Positions 8,416 through 19,294 of a stretch of 64,000 nt of DNA are shown piece after piece. The notes below the pieces were generated by a model. It was not told the DNA's origin. It did no database searches and saw only the letters and a program-made list of their open reading frames with translations. The stretch spans positions 310,001 to 374,000 of the forward strand of contig NZ_JACHJU010000003.1 in assembly GCF_014203795.1 (NCBI RefSeq), written 5' to 3'. Source of the stretch: Streptosporangium album. GTDB taxonomy: Bacteria; Actinomycetota; Actinomycetes; Streptosporangiales; Streptosporangiaceae. Within the stretch, counting starts at the first letter, position 1, and every line of letters begins with the position of its first letter. The position numbers were made by a program, and so were the translations under genes.

Positions 8416-9459
8416 CGGGGGCGCCGACCTCGGTGGCGGCGGGGTCGTGGGCGCCCGCGGCGGCCCGGATCCGGCCCGCCGCGATCTCCTCCACCCAGTG
8501 ACAGGCGACCCTGCGGCCGGGGCGCGCCTCCCGGAGCCCGGGCGGCTCGTCGGCGCAGCGCGTCGGCTGCCGGAACGGGCAGCGGGTGTGGAATCGGCAG
8601 CCGGGCGGGACATCCATCGGAGACGGCAGATCGCCGGTGAGCAGGATCCGCCTCCTGCGCTCCTCGACATCGGGGTCCGGGATCGGAATCGCCGACATCA
8701 GCGCGATCGTGTAGGGATGGAGCGGCTCGGCGTACAGTTCGCTGGAGGGGGACTCCTCCACCAGCGCCCCGAGATACATCACACCGATGACGTCGCTGAC
8801 ATGGCGCACCACCGCCAGGTCGTGGGCGACCACGACGTAGGTGAGGCCCAGCTGCTCCTGAAGGTCCTCCAGCAGGTTGACGATCTGCGCCTGGATCGAG
8901 ACGTCCAGCGCGGAGACGGGCTCGTCGGCGATGATCAACCGAGGGTTGAGGGCGATCGCCCGGGCGATGCCGATCCGCTGACGCTGGCCACCGGAGAACT
9001 CGTGGGGATAGCGGCTCGCGGACCCGGCGGGCAGTCCCACGATGTCGAGCAGCTCCCGCACCCGCCGGAGGCGGTCCCCGGTGAAGCCGTGGGTCCGGAG
9101 CGGTTCGGTGAGCACCGACTCCACGCTCTGCCGGGGGTCCAGGCTGGCGAGCGGGTCCTGGAAGACCATCTGCATGTGCCGCCGGAGCAGGCGGAGCCGT
9201 TCCGGGTCCTGTGCCCCGACGTCGACGCCGTCGAACAGGACGGTCCCGGCCGTGGGCTCGACCAGCCTCAGCACGGCCTTGCCGAGCGTGCTCTTGCCGC
9301 AGCCCGACTCCCCCACCAGCCCGTAGGTCATGCCCTGCGGCACGTCGAGGTCGACACCGTCGACGGCCCTGACCTGGCCGACGACCCGCTCCAGCAGCAC
9401 GCCCTTCTTGACCGGGAAGTGCACCTTCAGCCCGCGGATCGACAGCAGCGGCTCGGAGC

Positions 9460-9463
<4 letters not shown>
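8396..9463 (-). CDS. dppF: Oligopeptide/dipeptide ABC transporter ATP-binding protein (DppF/OppF type), operon 1
   Basis: A 355-residue ATPase. Walker A is GESGCGKST, the signature is [16 protein letters not shown], Walker B is [12 protein letters not shown] and the H-loop is [12 protein letters not shown]. The C-terminal oligopeptide-transporter domain follows ([18 protein letters not shown], then CRFHTRCPF), whose cysteines bind an iron-sulfur cluster in some relatives. The TTG at 9463 overlaps the stop of the upstream ATPase (TTGA) and has a G-rich ribosome site just ahead; longer starts would overlap that gene heavily. Last gene of a five-gene minus-strand importer operon. Confidence 0.92.
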
Positions 9464-10440
<977 letters not shown>

Positions 10441-10443
10441 GCT

Positions 10444-11343
10444 TCACCGCCGGTATTTGGGGTCGAGAGACTCGCGCAGCGACTCCCCCAGCAGGGTGAA
10501 GCCGAGCGCGGCGAAGACGATGGCCAACCCGGGGAAGACCGCGAGCAGCGGCGCACTGGACAGATAGCGCTGGGTGTCGGCCAGCATCCGGCCCCATTCG
10601 GGGATGCTGGGGTCGTTGCTGGACAGGCCCAGGAAGGCCAGGCCGGCCGCGTCCACGATGGCGGTGGCGAGGGTGAGCGTGCCCTGCACGATGACGGGGG
10701 TCAACGAGTTGGGCAGGATGTGGCCGAGCACGATCCGCCACCGTCGAACGCCGACCGCCCTGGCCGCCAGCACGTAGTCGGACTGGCGCTGGGCCAGCAT
10801 CTGGCCGCGCAGCAACCGGGCGAAGATCGGCACGTTCACCACCGCGATGGCGATCATCACGGAGTCCAGCCCCGCTCCCAGCATGGCGGCGATGCCGATG
10901 GCGAACAGCAGGCCGGGGATCGACAGCACCATGTCGACGAAACGCATCACGATGGTGTCGACCAGGCCGCCGAAGGCCCCGGCGAGCAGTCCGAGCAGCA
11001 GCCCGCCCGCCATGCCGAGCAGCAGCGAGACCACGCCGATGACCAGGGACCAGCGAGCGCCCCACAGAACGCGGGTGAGCTCGTCACGGCCCAGGTCGTC
11101 GAGGCCGAACCAGTGCTCGGCGGACGGGCCGGGGATGGAGGTGGGGGTGACCTGGCCGACCGGCTTGTCCGGGGGGAAGGGGGCCAGCCACGGAGCGAGC
11201 AGGGCCACCGCGACGAACAGGATCACCAGGACGGCACCCGTGATCGCGATCGGGTTGCGCCGCAGCCGGCGCCAGGCGTCCCTGCCGAGACTGCCACCGG
11301 CCTCGTCCGGGATGACGGCCGCTTCGGCCTGGGAGAGGCTCAT
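10444..11343 (-). CDS. dppC: Peptide ABC transporter permease (DppC/OppC type), operon 1
   Basis: About 300 residues with an N-terminal helix (ITGAVLVILFVAVALLAPWL), a periplasmic region containing HWFGLDDLGRDELTRVLWGA, which is the signature of DppC-type permeases, and five further helices. The EAA cytoplasmic loop is AARAVGVRRWRIVLGHILPN. The ATG at 11343 is chosen because GGGGTGG lies a few bases upstream; a GTG at 11352 is possible. It sits between the DppB-type permease and the two ATPases. Confidence 0.92.
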   Translation of the reverse strand: MSLSQAEAAVIPDEAGGSLGRDAWRRLRRNPIAITGAVLVILFVAVALLAPWLAPFPPDKPVGQVTPTSIPGPSAEHWFGLDDLGRDELTRVLWGARWSLVIGVVSLLLGMAGGLLLGLLAGAFGGLVDTIVMRFVDMVLSIPGLLFAIGIAAMLGAGLDSVMIAIAVVNVPIFARLLRGQMLAQRQSDYVLAARAVGVRRWRIVLGHILPNSLTPVIVQGTLTLATAIVDAAGLAFLGLSSNDPSIPEWGRMLADTQRYLSSAPLLAVFPGLAIVFAALGFTLLGESLRESLDPKYRR

Positions 11344-11374
11344 GTGGTCCACCCCGTCACGACGTCGTGTCCGT

Positions 11375-12379
11375 TCACGCGACCCTCACCCTCGGGTCGA
11401 TGAGCCCGTAGGCGATGTCGACCAGCAGGTTCACCAGGACGAAGACCACGGCGGTGAACAGGATGAAGCCCTGCAGTACCGCGTAGTCCCTGGCCATGAT
11501 CGAGTCGGCGATGAACTTGCCGAAACCCGGGAACGCGAAGACGGTCTCGGTCAGCACGGCGCCGCCGAGCAGCAGTCCGACCTGGAGACCGATGATCGTG
11601 ATGACCGGGAGCATGGCGTTGCGCAGCACGTGACGCCCCCGGACCGTGGCCGGTCGCAGCCCCTTGGCCTCGGCGGTGCGCACGTAGTCCTCGTGGAGCA
11701 CGTCCAGCACCGAGGCGCGGGTGATGCGCACCACGATCGCCAGCGGGATGGTCCCGAGGGTGACACCGGGCAGGACCAGGTGCGCCAGCGCGTCCCAGAA
11801 CGCTCCGGGGTATCCGGTGACCAGGCCGTCCAGCACGTAGAACCCGGTGGGGTGCACGGTGTCGATCAGCGGGTCCTGGCGGCCGTCGGTGGGCAGGATC
11901 CCGAATTTCTCGGCGAAGACGAACTTCAGCATGTAGCCCAGGAAGAAGACCGGGACCGTGATGCCGAAGAGCGATCCGGCGACCGAGACATGGTCGAGCC
12001 AGGTACCGTGACAGCGGGCCGCGAAGTAGCCGAGGGGGATGCCCACCCCCACCGCGAAGATCATCGCGGTGAGGGCGAGCTCCACCGTGGCCGGGAAGGT
12101 CCGGAGCAGCTCCTCCAGGACCGGATGCTGGGTCCGGCTGGACACGCCGAGGTCTCCGTGCAGGAGGTTGCCCACCCAGGTGACGTACTGCTCGTACCAG
12201 GAGCGGTCCAGGCCGTAGAGCCTCCTGACCCGCTCGACGGCCTGCGGCGTGGCCCGCTCACCGAGGAGGGCCTCGGCGGGCCCTCCCGGCAGTGCCCTGA
12301 CCCACAGGAACAGCAGGATCGACAGTCCCACCAGGATCGGGACGAGCAGGAGCAGCCGTCTGACGACGAACCTCAGCAT
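11375..12379 (-). CDS. dppB: Peptide ABC transporter permease (DppB/OppB type), operon 1
   Basis: A 334-residue inner-membrane permease starting MLRFVVRRLLLLVPIL, the usual DppB opening with one helix, then six helices. The EAA loop is RTAEAKGLRPATVRGRHVLR followed by NAMLPVITIIGLQ. The C terminus DIAYGLIDPRVRV is typical of the family. The start is three bases after the stop of the binding-protein gene, so translation is probably coupled. Confidence 0.93.
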   Translation of the reverse strand: MLRFVVRRLLLLVPILVGLSILLFLWVRALPGGPAEALLGERATPQAVERVRRLYGLDRSWYEQYVTWVGNLLHGDLGVSSRTQHPVLEELLRTFPATVELALTAMIFAVGVGIPLGYFAARCHGTWLDHVSVAGSLFGITVPVFFLGYMLKFVFAEKFGILPTDGRQDPLIDTVHPTGFYVLDGLVTGYPGAFWDALAHLVLPGVTLGTIPLAIVVRITRASVLDVLHEDYVRTAEAKGLRPATVRGRHVLRNAMLPVITIIGLQVGLLLGGAVLTETVFAFPGFGKFIADSIMARDYAVLQGFILFTAVVFVLVNLLVDIAYGLIDPRVRVA

Positions 12380-12382
12380 CCG

Positions 12383-14062
12383 TCAGGACAGCGAGATCGT
12401 GGCGAAGACGTCGTTGAGCACCGGGCTCGGCACCCAGCCTCGGACGTTCTTGGCGGCCGCGGAGAACGAGGGGCTCTGCGCGTACGGCACGCCCGGCACG
12501 AAGTCGGCGATCAGCGCGTTCGCCTGTTTGTACAGCTCCTCGCGCTTGGCCTGGTCAGGCTCCCGCTCCGCGTCGTTCAGCACCTTGAAGATCGGCTCGT
12601 TCCTGAACGACCACTGGTTGGAGAAGGACTGGAACAGGGTGCCGAGGAAGTTGTCGGGGTCGCCGAAGTCACCGTTCCAGCCGAGCATGTAGAGCGGGCA
12701 GTCACCGGCCTGGGAGATGTTCAGGTAGTCGGGGCTCCAGGGTGAGGTCTTGGGGGTGACCTTGAAGCCCGCGGCCTCCAGGTCGGCCTTCATCAGCTGG
12801 AAGTTCCCGGCCGGATCGACCATGTAGGCGCGGCTGACCCCGCTCGGGTAGCAGAACTCCAGCGTCGGGTCCGTCTCGCCGGAGGCGGCGATGAGCTGCT
12901 TGGCCTTGTCCACGTTGTAGTCGTACTTGGCGAAGTCCTCGGTGTAGCTCCAGAGACTGTCCGGCATGAACGCGTTGGCGACCTTGGCGCCCGTGGCGTA
13001 CTTGGTCTTCACCACGTTCTCGCGGTTGATCGCGTGGGCGATCGCCTGGCGGATCTTCTGGTTCTGCATGATCTTGGTCTTCTGGCTGAAACCGAGGTAG
13101 CCCATGTTGAACGGCGCCCGTTCGATGACCTGGGTCCCGGCGCTCTTGAGCGACTCCAGGTCGGCCGGGTCGGCATAGTCGAAGGCATGGACCGAGCCCG
13201 CGCGCAGCGCCTGCGCCCGGTCGGCGGCCTTCTCGATGGGCCGGAAGATGATCTTGCTCAGCTTGGCCTTCTCACCCCAGTAGTCGTCGTTGCGGACCAG
13301 CTCCAGCTTGTCGCCGCGGGTCCAGGAAGAGAACTTGAACGGCCCGGTGCCCGTCGGGTGCTCGGTGCCGAAGGTCCCGGTGAACTGGGGTGACTCGGGA
13401 GTCCCGCTCACCTCGTCCGCCTTGTAGCCCTTCAGCGCCTTGGGGCTGGCGATGCCGAACGACGACAGTGTCAGCGCCGACAGCACGGCGGCGGACGGTT
13501 CGGTGAGCTTGAGCTCCACGGTGCTGTCGTCCTTGGCCGTGCACCCGCCGTACAGGCTCTTGCCGAGGCTGTCGGACTCGTTCTTGGCGAAGCCCCGGAA
13601 CACGGTCACCCAGTAGTAGGAGACCGAGTCGGACTGTGCCAGCCCCGTGAAGTTGTACCAGCGCTCGAAGTTGGCGCACACGGCGGCGGCGTTGAACGCC
13701 TCACCGTCATGGAATCTCACCCCTTGGCGCAGCTTGAAGGTGTAGGTCTTGGCGTCCTTGCTGACCTCCCAGCTCTCGGCCAGTCCCGGCGCGACCTCGG
13801 TGCCCCCGACTTCGGTGGCCACCAGCGTCTCGAATATCTGGTTGGTCACCCGGGAGGACTCGCCGTCACTGTGGTAGGCCGGATCGAGGATGCTGGGGTC
13901 CGCCGAGGAGGCGAAGATGAAAGTCGAGTCCTTCGGCGCGCCGGCCGCGGTGGCCCCCGGCGCCGCCCCGCCTCCGCCACCGCACGCCGCCACCGAGATG
14001 ATCAGGGCCGCGCCCAGGATCACCGCCGCCGTGCTGCGCAAGGGCATACCGTCTCGTCGCAT
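12383..14062 (-). CDS. dppA: Peptide-binding lipoprotein (SBP_bac_5), operon 1
   Basis: About 559 residues with a lipoprotein signal peptide ending in SVAAC followed by a Gly/Ala linker, so it is anchored to the outer face of the membrane. The body is a family 5 extracellular solute-binding protein (TFIFASSADPSILDPAYHSD at the start, IRQAIAHAINRENVV in the middle). It would deliver peptides or a similar ligand to the permeases encoded downstream. The ATG at 14062 is preferred over one at 14074 because GAGG lies six to nine bases before it. First gene of operon 1; the ligand is not predictable from sequence. Confidence 0.92.
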   Translation of the reverse strand: MRRDGMPLRSTAAVILGAALIISVAACGGGGGAAPGATAAGAPKDSTFIFASSADPSILDPAYHSDGESSRVTNQIFETLVATEVGGTEVAPGLAESWEVSKDAKTYTFKLRQGVRFHDGEAFNAAAVCANFERWYNFTGLAQSDSVSYYWVTVFRGFAKNESDSLGKSLYGGCTAKDDSTVELKLTEPSAAVLSALTLSSFGIASPKALKGYKADEVSGTPESPQFTGTFGTEHPTGTGPFKFSSWTRGDKLELVRNDDYWGEKAKLSKIIFRPIEKAADRAQALRAGSVHAFDYADPADLESLKSAGTQVIERAPFNMGYLGFSQKTKIMQNQKIRQAIAHAINRENVVKTKYATGAKVANAFMPDSLWSYTEDFAKYDYNVDKAKQLIAASGETDPTLEFCYPSGVSRAYMVDPAGNFQLMKADLEAAGFKVTPKTSPWSPDYLNISQAGDCPLYMLGWNGDFGDPDNFLGTLFQSFSNQWSFRNEPIFKVLNDAEREPDQAKREELYKQANALIADFVPGVPYAQSPSFSAAAKNVRGWVPSPVLNDVFATISLS

Positions 14063-14228
14063 GCTGCACCTCATAGCCGTCTCGCGGCCAGGTCATGGCC
14101 ATCGTGCGGAATTCCGGTGATCGCAGGATCCATGCGACGGGCATGGCTGACCAGCCCCTGCGGAAGGCTGTGGCACAAATGTGACAGTCGGCAGTAAAGC
14201 CTGGCAATGGAACGTTTCAGAAACGAGA

Positions 14229-14266
14229 ACGCCTGTGCTGTACGGCATGCCGCACAGCACAGGCGT
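14229..14266 (-). terminator. Long-stem terminator after ABC operon 2
   Basis: ACGCCTGTGCTGT (14229-14241) and ACAGCACAGGCGT (14254-14266) are perfect complements over 13 bp, and the intervening bases contain GGCATGCC, which extends the stem. It lies 12 bases past the stop of the last operon 2 gene and is followed, in the minus-strand direction, by TTCTCGTTTC. It separates operon 2 from operon 1. Confidence 0.75.
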
Positions 14267-14277
14267 CCGTCAGGCGC

Positions 14278-15333
14278 TCAGGCCGAGACGGTCCCCGCGG
14301 CCGCGGACTCCCCGGCGGCGGGGGCGTTCTCCGGGAAGTGGCAGGCGACCTGGTGGCCGGTCGCGAGTTCGACCAGCGGCGGCTCCACCGTCTTGCAGAC
14401 CGCCTGGGCCTTCCAGCAGCGGGTGTGGAACCGGCAGGCGGGCGGCGGGTTGAGCGGGCTCGGCACGTCACCCTGGAGCCGGATGCGCTCGCGGTCCTTG
14501 CGCCGGGCCGGGTCGGGGACCGGGACCGCCGACATCAGGGCCGTGGTGTACGGGTGCATGGGCGACTCGTACAGGGCCTTGCGGTCGGCCAGCTCGACGA
14601 TCTTGCCGAGGTACATCACCGCCACCCGGTCGCTGATGTGCCGGATGACCGACAGGTCGTGCGCGACGATGACGTAGGTCAGGTTGAGCTCGTTCTGCAG
14701 GTCCTCCAGGAGGTTGACCACCTGGGCCTGGATGGAGACGTCCAGAGCGGAGACCGGCTCGTCGGCGATGATGAGCTTGGGCTTGAGCGCGAGCGTGCGG
14801 GCGATGCCGATGCGCTGGCGCTGGCCGCCGGAGAACTCGTGCGGGTAGCGGTTGTAGTGCTCGGGGTTGAGCCCGACCAGCTCCAGGATCTCCTGGACCG
14901 CCTTCTTGGTGCCCTGCTCGGTCTGGACGCCCTGGATGCGGTACGGCGCGCCGACGATGGCGCCCACCGTGTGCCGGGGGTTGAGCGACGAGTAGGGGTC
15001 CTGGAAGATCATCTGTATGTCACGGCGGAGCGGCCGGATCTTGGCCTGCGACATGTGGGTGATGTCGTGGCCCTCGAAGACGATCTTCCCTGCGGTGGGC
15101 TCCAGCAGGCGGGTGATCAGGCGGCCGGTGGTGCTCTTGCCGCAGCCGGACTCGCCCACCAGGCCGAGCGTCTCGCCCTCGCGGACGGAGAAGCTGACGC
15201 CGTCGACCGCCTTGACCGCGCCGACCTGACGCTTGAGCAGGCCCTTGGTCACCGGAAAGTGCTTCTGCAGGCCCTGGACGGACAGCAGCGCCTCGGGATC
15301 GGTCACAGCCGCGCCCTTGTCATCAACCGTCAC
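14278..15333 (-). CDS. dppF: Oligopeptide/dipeptide ABC transporter ATP-binding protein (DppF/OppF type), operon 2
   Basis: A 351-residue ATPase with Walker [10 protein letters not shown], signature [16 protein letters not shown], Walker [13 protein letters not shown], and the oligopeptide C-terminal domain ([28 protein letters not shown]). The GTG at 15333 overlaps the stop of the preceding ATPase (GTGA), which fixes the start although the frame stays open for another 50 codons. Closely similar in layout to the operon 1 copy, but the two differ at many positions, so they are paralogues rather than a recent duplication. Confidence 0.92.
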   Translation of the reverse strand: MTVDDKGAAVTDPEALLSVQGLQKHFPVTKGLLKRQVGAVKAVDGVSFSVREGETLGLVGESGCGKSTTGRLITRLLEPTAGKIVFEGHDITHMSQAKIRPLRRDIQMIFQDPYSSLNPRHTVGAIVGAPYRIQGVQTEQGTKKAVQEILELVGLNPEHYNRYPHEFSGGQRQRIGIARTLALKPKLIIADEPVSALDVSIQAQVVNLLEDLQNELNLTYVIVAHDLSVIRHISDRVAVMYLGKIVELADRKALYESPMHPYTTALMSAVPVPDPARRKDRERIRLQGDVPSPLNPPPACRFHTRCWKAQAVCKTVEPPLVELATGHQVACHFPENAPAAGESAAAGTVSA

Positions 15334-16370
15334 GTGCTCTCCATCATCGGTTTGATCTCGTTTTCCCAGATGGCCCGTCGCTCCGCACGCGGCAGATGGC
15401 ATCGGACCAGATGCCCACCCTCGATCTCCAGGAGCTCGGGCACCTCGGTGGTGGCCTTGCCTCCGGTTCGGTCCTCGAAGGTGCACCGGGGGTGGAAGGC
15501 ACAGCCGGACGGCACGTTGATCAGAGAGGGCGGAGTGCCCTTGATCGGCAGCAGCCGCTCGGTGGGCTCACGGTCCAGGCGGGGCATCGATCCCAGCAAA
15601 CCCCAGGTGTAGGGGTGCTCGGGCCGGTAGAAGATGTCCTCGGCGGAGCCGTACTCGATGCACTTGCCGCCGTACATCACCAGGATGTCGTCCGACAGCT
15701 CCGCGACGACGCCCAGGTCGTGGGTGATGATGATCAACGCGGAGTTGAACTCGCGCTGCAGGTCCAGCATCAGGTCCAGGATCTGCGCCTGGACCGTCAC
15801 GTCGAGGGCGGTGGTCGGCTCGTCGGCGATCAGCAGCTCGGGGTCGCACGACAGCGCCATGGCGATCATGGCGCGCTGGCGCATGCCGCCGGAGAACTCG
15901 TGCGGGTAGCTGTCGACGCGCTTGTCGGGCTGCGGGATGCCCACCCGGCCGAGCAGGTCGATCGCGTGCTTGCGGGCGACCGCCTTGCTGACGTCGTGGT
16001 GAATCCGGTAGGCCTCGACGATCTGGGCGCCGACCGTGTAGAAGGGGTGCATCGCCGACAGCGGATCCTGGAAGATCATCGCCATCTTCTTGCCGCGCAG
16101 CGTCCGCACGTGGTCGGTGCTCGCGCTGACGAGCTCCTCGCCGTCCAGCCAGATCTCGCCGGAGATCTTGGCCCGGCCGCCCTTGTGCAGACCGAGGATG
16201 CCGAGGCTGGTGACACTCTTACCGGAACCCGACTCGCCCACGATGCCCAGGGTCTTGCCCCGGTCGAGCTTGAAGGACAGGCCGTCGACGGACTTGACCA
16301 GGCCGTCCTCGGTCGGGAAGTGGATGCGCAGGTCGCGCAGTTCCAGGAAGGAGTCGGGCGCAGTCGTCAT
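15330..16370 (-). CDS. dppD: Oligopeptide/dipeptide ABC transporter ATP-binding protein (DppD/OppD type), operon 2
   Basis: A 346-residue ATPase with Walker [10 protein letters not shown], signature [16 protein letters not shown], Walker [13 protein letters not shown] and H-loop [13 protein letters not shown]. The C-terminal region [15 protein letters not shown] is the oligopeptide extension. The ATG at 16370 overlaps the permease stop by four bases. Confidence 0.93.
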   Translation of the reverse strand: MTTAPDSFLELRDLRIHFPTEDGLVKSVDGLSFKLDRGKTLGIVGESGSGKSVTSLGILGLHKGGRAKISGEIWLDGEELVSASTDHVRTLRGKKMAMIFQDPLSAMHPFYTVGAQIVEAYRIHHDVSKAVARKHAIDLLGRVGIPQPDKRVDSYPHEFSGGMRQRAMIAMALSCDPELLIADEPTTALDVTVQAQILDLMLDLQREFNSALIIITHDLGVVAELSDDILVMYGGKCIEYGSAEDIFYRPEHPYTWGLLGSMPRLDREPTERLLPIKGTPPSLINVPSGCAFHPRCTFEDRTGGKATTEVPELLEIEGGHLVRCHLPRAERRAIWENEIKPMMEST

Positions 16371-17380
16371 GACAGCCTCACCCTCGGGTCGACCACCGCG
16401 TACAGGACGTCCACGATGAGGTTGGCCAGGACGATGAAGAAGGCGGCGAACAGGGTCACGCCCAGCACCACCGGAAGGTCGTTGCCCCGGATCGCGTCGA
16501 TGACCAGCTTGCCGATGCCGGGGATGGAGAAGGTGCTCTCGGTGAGCACCGCACCGCCCAGCAGCAGCCCGAGGTCGAGGCCGAAGATGGTGAGGATCGG
16601 GGTCAGCGTGGCGCGCAGGGCATGCTTGGTGACGACCGTGCGCTCCTTGAGACCCTTGGCGCGTGCCGTGCGGATGTAGTCCTCACCCATGGTCTCCAGC
16701 ATGCCCGCCCGGGTGAGCCGGGCGTAGAGGGCGGCGTAGAGGAACGCCAGGGTGATCCAGGGCAGCACGAGTGACTGGAACCACATGAGCGGATTCTCGG
16801 TGATCCCGATGTAGCTGCCACCGCCGGGGAAGATCCCGAGGGTGTAGGCGAACACCGACAGCGAGACCAGGCCGGTGAAGTAGACCGGCAACGACACTCC
16901 GGCGAGCGCCACGGTCATGGCGGCACGGTCGAGCGCGCTGCCGCGTCTCAGCGCGGAGACGACGCCGATGCTGACCCCGACGACGAGCCAGGTGATCGCC
17001 GCGCCCGCGGCGAGCGACAGCGTCGCGGGGAGCCGGTCGAGCAGCGTCGGCCAGACCGGCTGGTTGTTGTTGAAGGAGAACCCAAAGCACGGCGCCGGAC
17101 ACTTGGCGGGCTTGGGGCCCAGTGAGTAATCCTGGCCGACGACGATGCCCTGGGCGAACCGGCCGTACTGCACGATGAGCGGGTCGTCCAGGTGGAGCCT
17201 CTTGACAGCGCCCTGGATCGCCTCGGGCGTGGCATCCCGTCCGACGTAGCGCGACGCCATGCCCTCAGGGGTCTGTCCCAGGGCGCGCGGGATGAGAAAG
17301 AAGATCGCGAAGGTGGCCACGCTGACGATGACGAGCATCAGCACGGCGGCGATCACGCGGCGGACGATGAAAGCGACCAC
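16367..17380 (-). CDS. dppB: Peptide ABC transporter permease (DppB/OppB type), operon 2
   Basis: About 337 residues starting MVAFIVRRVIAAVLMLVIVS, with six predicted helices and an EAA loop RTARAKGLKERTVVTKHALR. The C terminus [14 protein letters not shown] is characteristic. An unusual periplasmic insertion after the first helix carries two cysteines (KCPAPCFGFSFNNN). The GTG at 17380 is chosen because the open frame upstream to 17422 runs through a strong hairpin (17395-17423) that is unlikely to be coding. Confidence 0.9.
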   Translation of the reverse strand: MVAFIVRRVIAAVLMLVIVSVATFAIFFLIPRALGQTPEGMASRYVGRDATPEAIQGAVKRLHLDDPLIVQYGRFAQGIVVGQDYSLGPKPAKCPAPCFGFSFNNNQPVWPTLLDRLPATLSLAAGAAITWLVVGVSIGVVSALRRGSALDRAAMTVALAGVSLPVYFTGLVSLSVFAYTLGIFPGGGSYIGITENPLMWFQSLVLPWITLAFLYAALYARLTRAGMLETMGEDYIRTARAKGLKERTVVTKHALRATLTPILTIFGLDLGLLLGGAVLTESTFSIPGIGKLVIDAIRGNDLPVVLGVTLFAAFFIVLANLIVDVLYAVVDPRVRLS

Positions 17381-17394
17381 GATCGTTCGGCCGG

Positions 17395-17423
17395 GGTGCC
17401 CGGGAGGATCGCTCCCGGGCACC
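17395..17423 (-). terminator. Intercistronic hairpin between binding-protein and permease genes of operon 2
   Basis: GGTGCCCGGGAG and CTCCCGGGCACC form perfect 12-bp arms around a five-base loop. It lies 36 bases after the binding-protein stop and 15 bases before the permease start, without a T-run. Such structures commonly stabilise the upstream message and reduce read-through, giving more binding protein than membrane components. Confidence 0.7.
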
Positions 17424-17458
17424 GTCAGGCCTTCACCTGCCTTTGGCTTAGAGAAGGA

Positions 17459-19237
17459 CTACTGCTTGACACCGAGCCACGTGTAGTCGTACATGCCGTA
17501 GGCCGGGTGCACGTACACGTTGGTCAGGTTGGCGGGGCGGAAGATGAGGGTCTTCTCGTAGACGAACGGCAGGAACGCCGCCGACTCCATGACCTTCTTG
17601 TCCACTTCGGACCAGATCTCGTTGCGAGCGGCGGTGTCGGTGGTCTGGATGCCCTTGTCGAGCAGCTCGTTGACCGACTTGTCGTTGAGCTCCATCATGT
17701 TGTAGTTGCCGGAGGCCTTGATGAAGCGGCCGTCGACGATCTGCGACAGGAAGCCGAACCCGGACGGCCAGTCGGAGCCCCAACCGGCGATCATGATGCC
17801 CAGGCCGTTCTTGTGCACGAAGTCCGGCTTGCCGGCGTACTGCGCGCTCCAGTCACCCGAGGGGTACTTCTTGATGGTGGCCTTGATGCCGACCCGGTCG
17901 AGCGAGGCCTGCAGGGCCTCGGCGACCTGGACTTCCTTGGTCCGGTCACCGCGGACCGCGATGTTGGTCTCGAAGCCGTTGGGCTGACCGCAGGCCGTCA
18001 GGGCCTCCTTGGCCTTGGCCAGGTCGCCCTTGTGGTCGGCACCGTTGGGGTACAGGTCGAACGGCTTGTAGCCGACCGTGGTCGGGGTCATCGCGGTGGT
18101 GCCGATATCGCCGCCGAGCGGGCCACCCCACGGCGCCTGGGTGGCGACCTTGTCGGTGGCATACTGGACGGCCTTACGGCAGTCGATGTTGTCGAACGGC
18201 TTGATCGCCGTCGAGATCATCGCGTAGCGGTTGAACGGCGTGAACGGGTTGTCCGTCGAGTCCTTCAGCTTGGGGTCGCCGACGATCTTGGCGCGGGCCG
18301 CGGTCTGGACGCCGGTGCCGGCGAGGTCGACCTGGATCTGCCCGGCGATCAGGCGCTGGTCGATGTCCTCGGCGTTCTGCTTGAACTGCACCTCGATGCG
18401 GTCCGGCATCTGCTTGCGGGTGGTGTCGGTGGCCGGGTCCCAGTTCTCGTTCTTCACGAGGTTGAACTGCTTGCCGACCTCGTGGCTCTCGATCTTGTAG
18501 GGACCGGTCGAGGCGACGGTCTTCTCGTAGTCGAGACCGGTGTCCTTGGCCTGCGGCACCGGCGCGGACTGCGGGTTGGCGACCAGGAAGTCGAACTCCG
18601 CGAACGGGTCCTTGAGCTTGAAGACGACGGTGTAGTCGTCCGGGGTCTCGACACCCTTGAAGTCGTCGAGGTTCTTGTCCTTGTACGGACCCTTGTAGTC
18701 GCCGGCGTCGAGGTACTGCGCGAAGTACTTCGGGCCGTCGGTGAGCTCGGAGGTGAAGTTGCTGCGGGCGATGGCGTACTTGACGTCCGCGGCCTTGACC
18801 TCGGTGCCGTCGTCGTACTTGATGCCCTTCTTCAGCTTGTAGGTCCAGGTCTTGCCGTCGGCGCTGGCCTCACCGGGCCCCTCGGCCAGGTCCGGGACGA
18901 GCTTCAGGCCGTTCTCGCCGGGCGAGGGGTTGTAGGTCATCAGCGGGCGGGCGTACAGACGCGAGAAGTTCCAGTTCCACGCGTAGTAGGTGTTGCCCGG
19001 GTCCATCGAGTCCGGCTCGTCCGACAGGGCGAACTTGAGCGTGCCGCCCTTGGCGTCGGAGGCGTTGACGACCTTGGTGTAGCCGTCGTTGTGCTTGGCG
19101 GTGGAGGCCGCGGCACCGGCGCCGTTGTTCCCGGAGCCCGTGTTGCCGCCTCCACCGGCCGTGCCGCCACAGGCGGCGAGACCCATGGTCAGCGCGGTAC
19201 CCAGCGCGGCGAGCGCCAGAGCGTTGGTCTTCCTCAT
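17459..19237 (-). CDS. dppA: Peptide-binding lipoprotein (SBP_bac_5), operon 2
   Basis: A 592-residue lipoprotein. The signal peptide (MRKTNALALAALGTALTMGL) ends in a LAAC lipobox and is followed by a Gly/Asn/Ala-rich linker. The family 5 solute-binding fold starts at TLKFALSDEPDSMDPGNTYY and includes CRKAVQYATDKVA. Unlike operon 1, this gene is second, after a DppC-type permease, and is followed by a hairpin that probably raises its expression relative to downstream genes. Ligand unknown; peptides are most likely by family. Confidence 0.92.
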   Translation of the reverse strand: MRKTNALALAALGTALTMGLAACGGTAGGGGNTGSGNNGAGAAASTAKHNDGYTKVVNASDAKGGTLKFALSDEPDSMDPGNTYYAWNWNFSRLYARPLMTYNPSPGENGLKLVPDLAEGPGEASADGKTWTYKLKKGIKYDDGTEVKAADVKYAIARSNFTSELTDGPKYFAQYLDAGDYKGPYKDKNLDDFKGVETPDDYTVVFKLKDPFAEFDFLVANPQSAPVPQAKDTGLDYEKTVASTGPYKIESHEVGKQFNLVKNENWDPATDTTRKQMPDRIEVQFKQNAEDIDQRLIAGQIQVDLAGTGVQTAARAKIVGDPKLKDSTDNPFTPFNRYAMISTAIKPFDNIDCRKAVQYATDKVATQAPWGGPLGGDIGTTAMTPTTVGYKPFDLYPNGADHKGDLAKAKEALTACGQPNGFETNIAVRGDRTKEVQVAEALQASLDRVGIKATIKKYPSGDWSAQYAGKPDFVHKNGLGIMIAGWGSDWPSGFGFLSQIVDGRFIKASGNYNMMELNDKSVNELLDKGIQTTDTAARNEIWSEVDKKVMESAAFLPFVYEKTLIFRPANLTNVYVHPAYGMYDYTWLGVKQ

Positions 19238-19294
19238 CGTGGTTGTACACCCCTTGTCATGAGTGACGGTGATATTGAGGACCGGAAGCGGTCG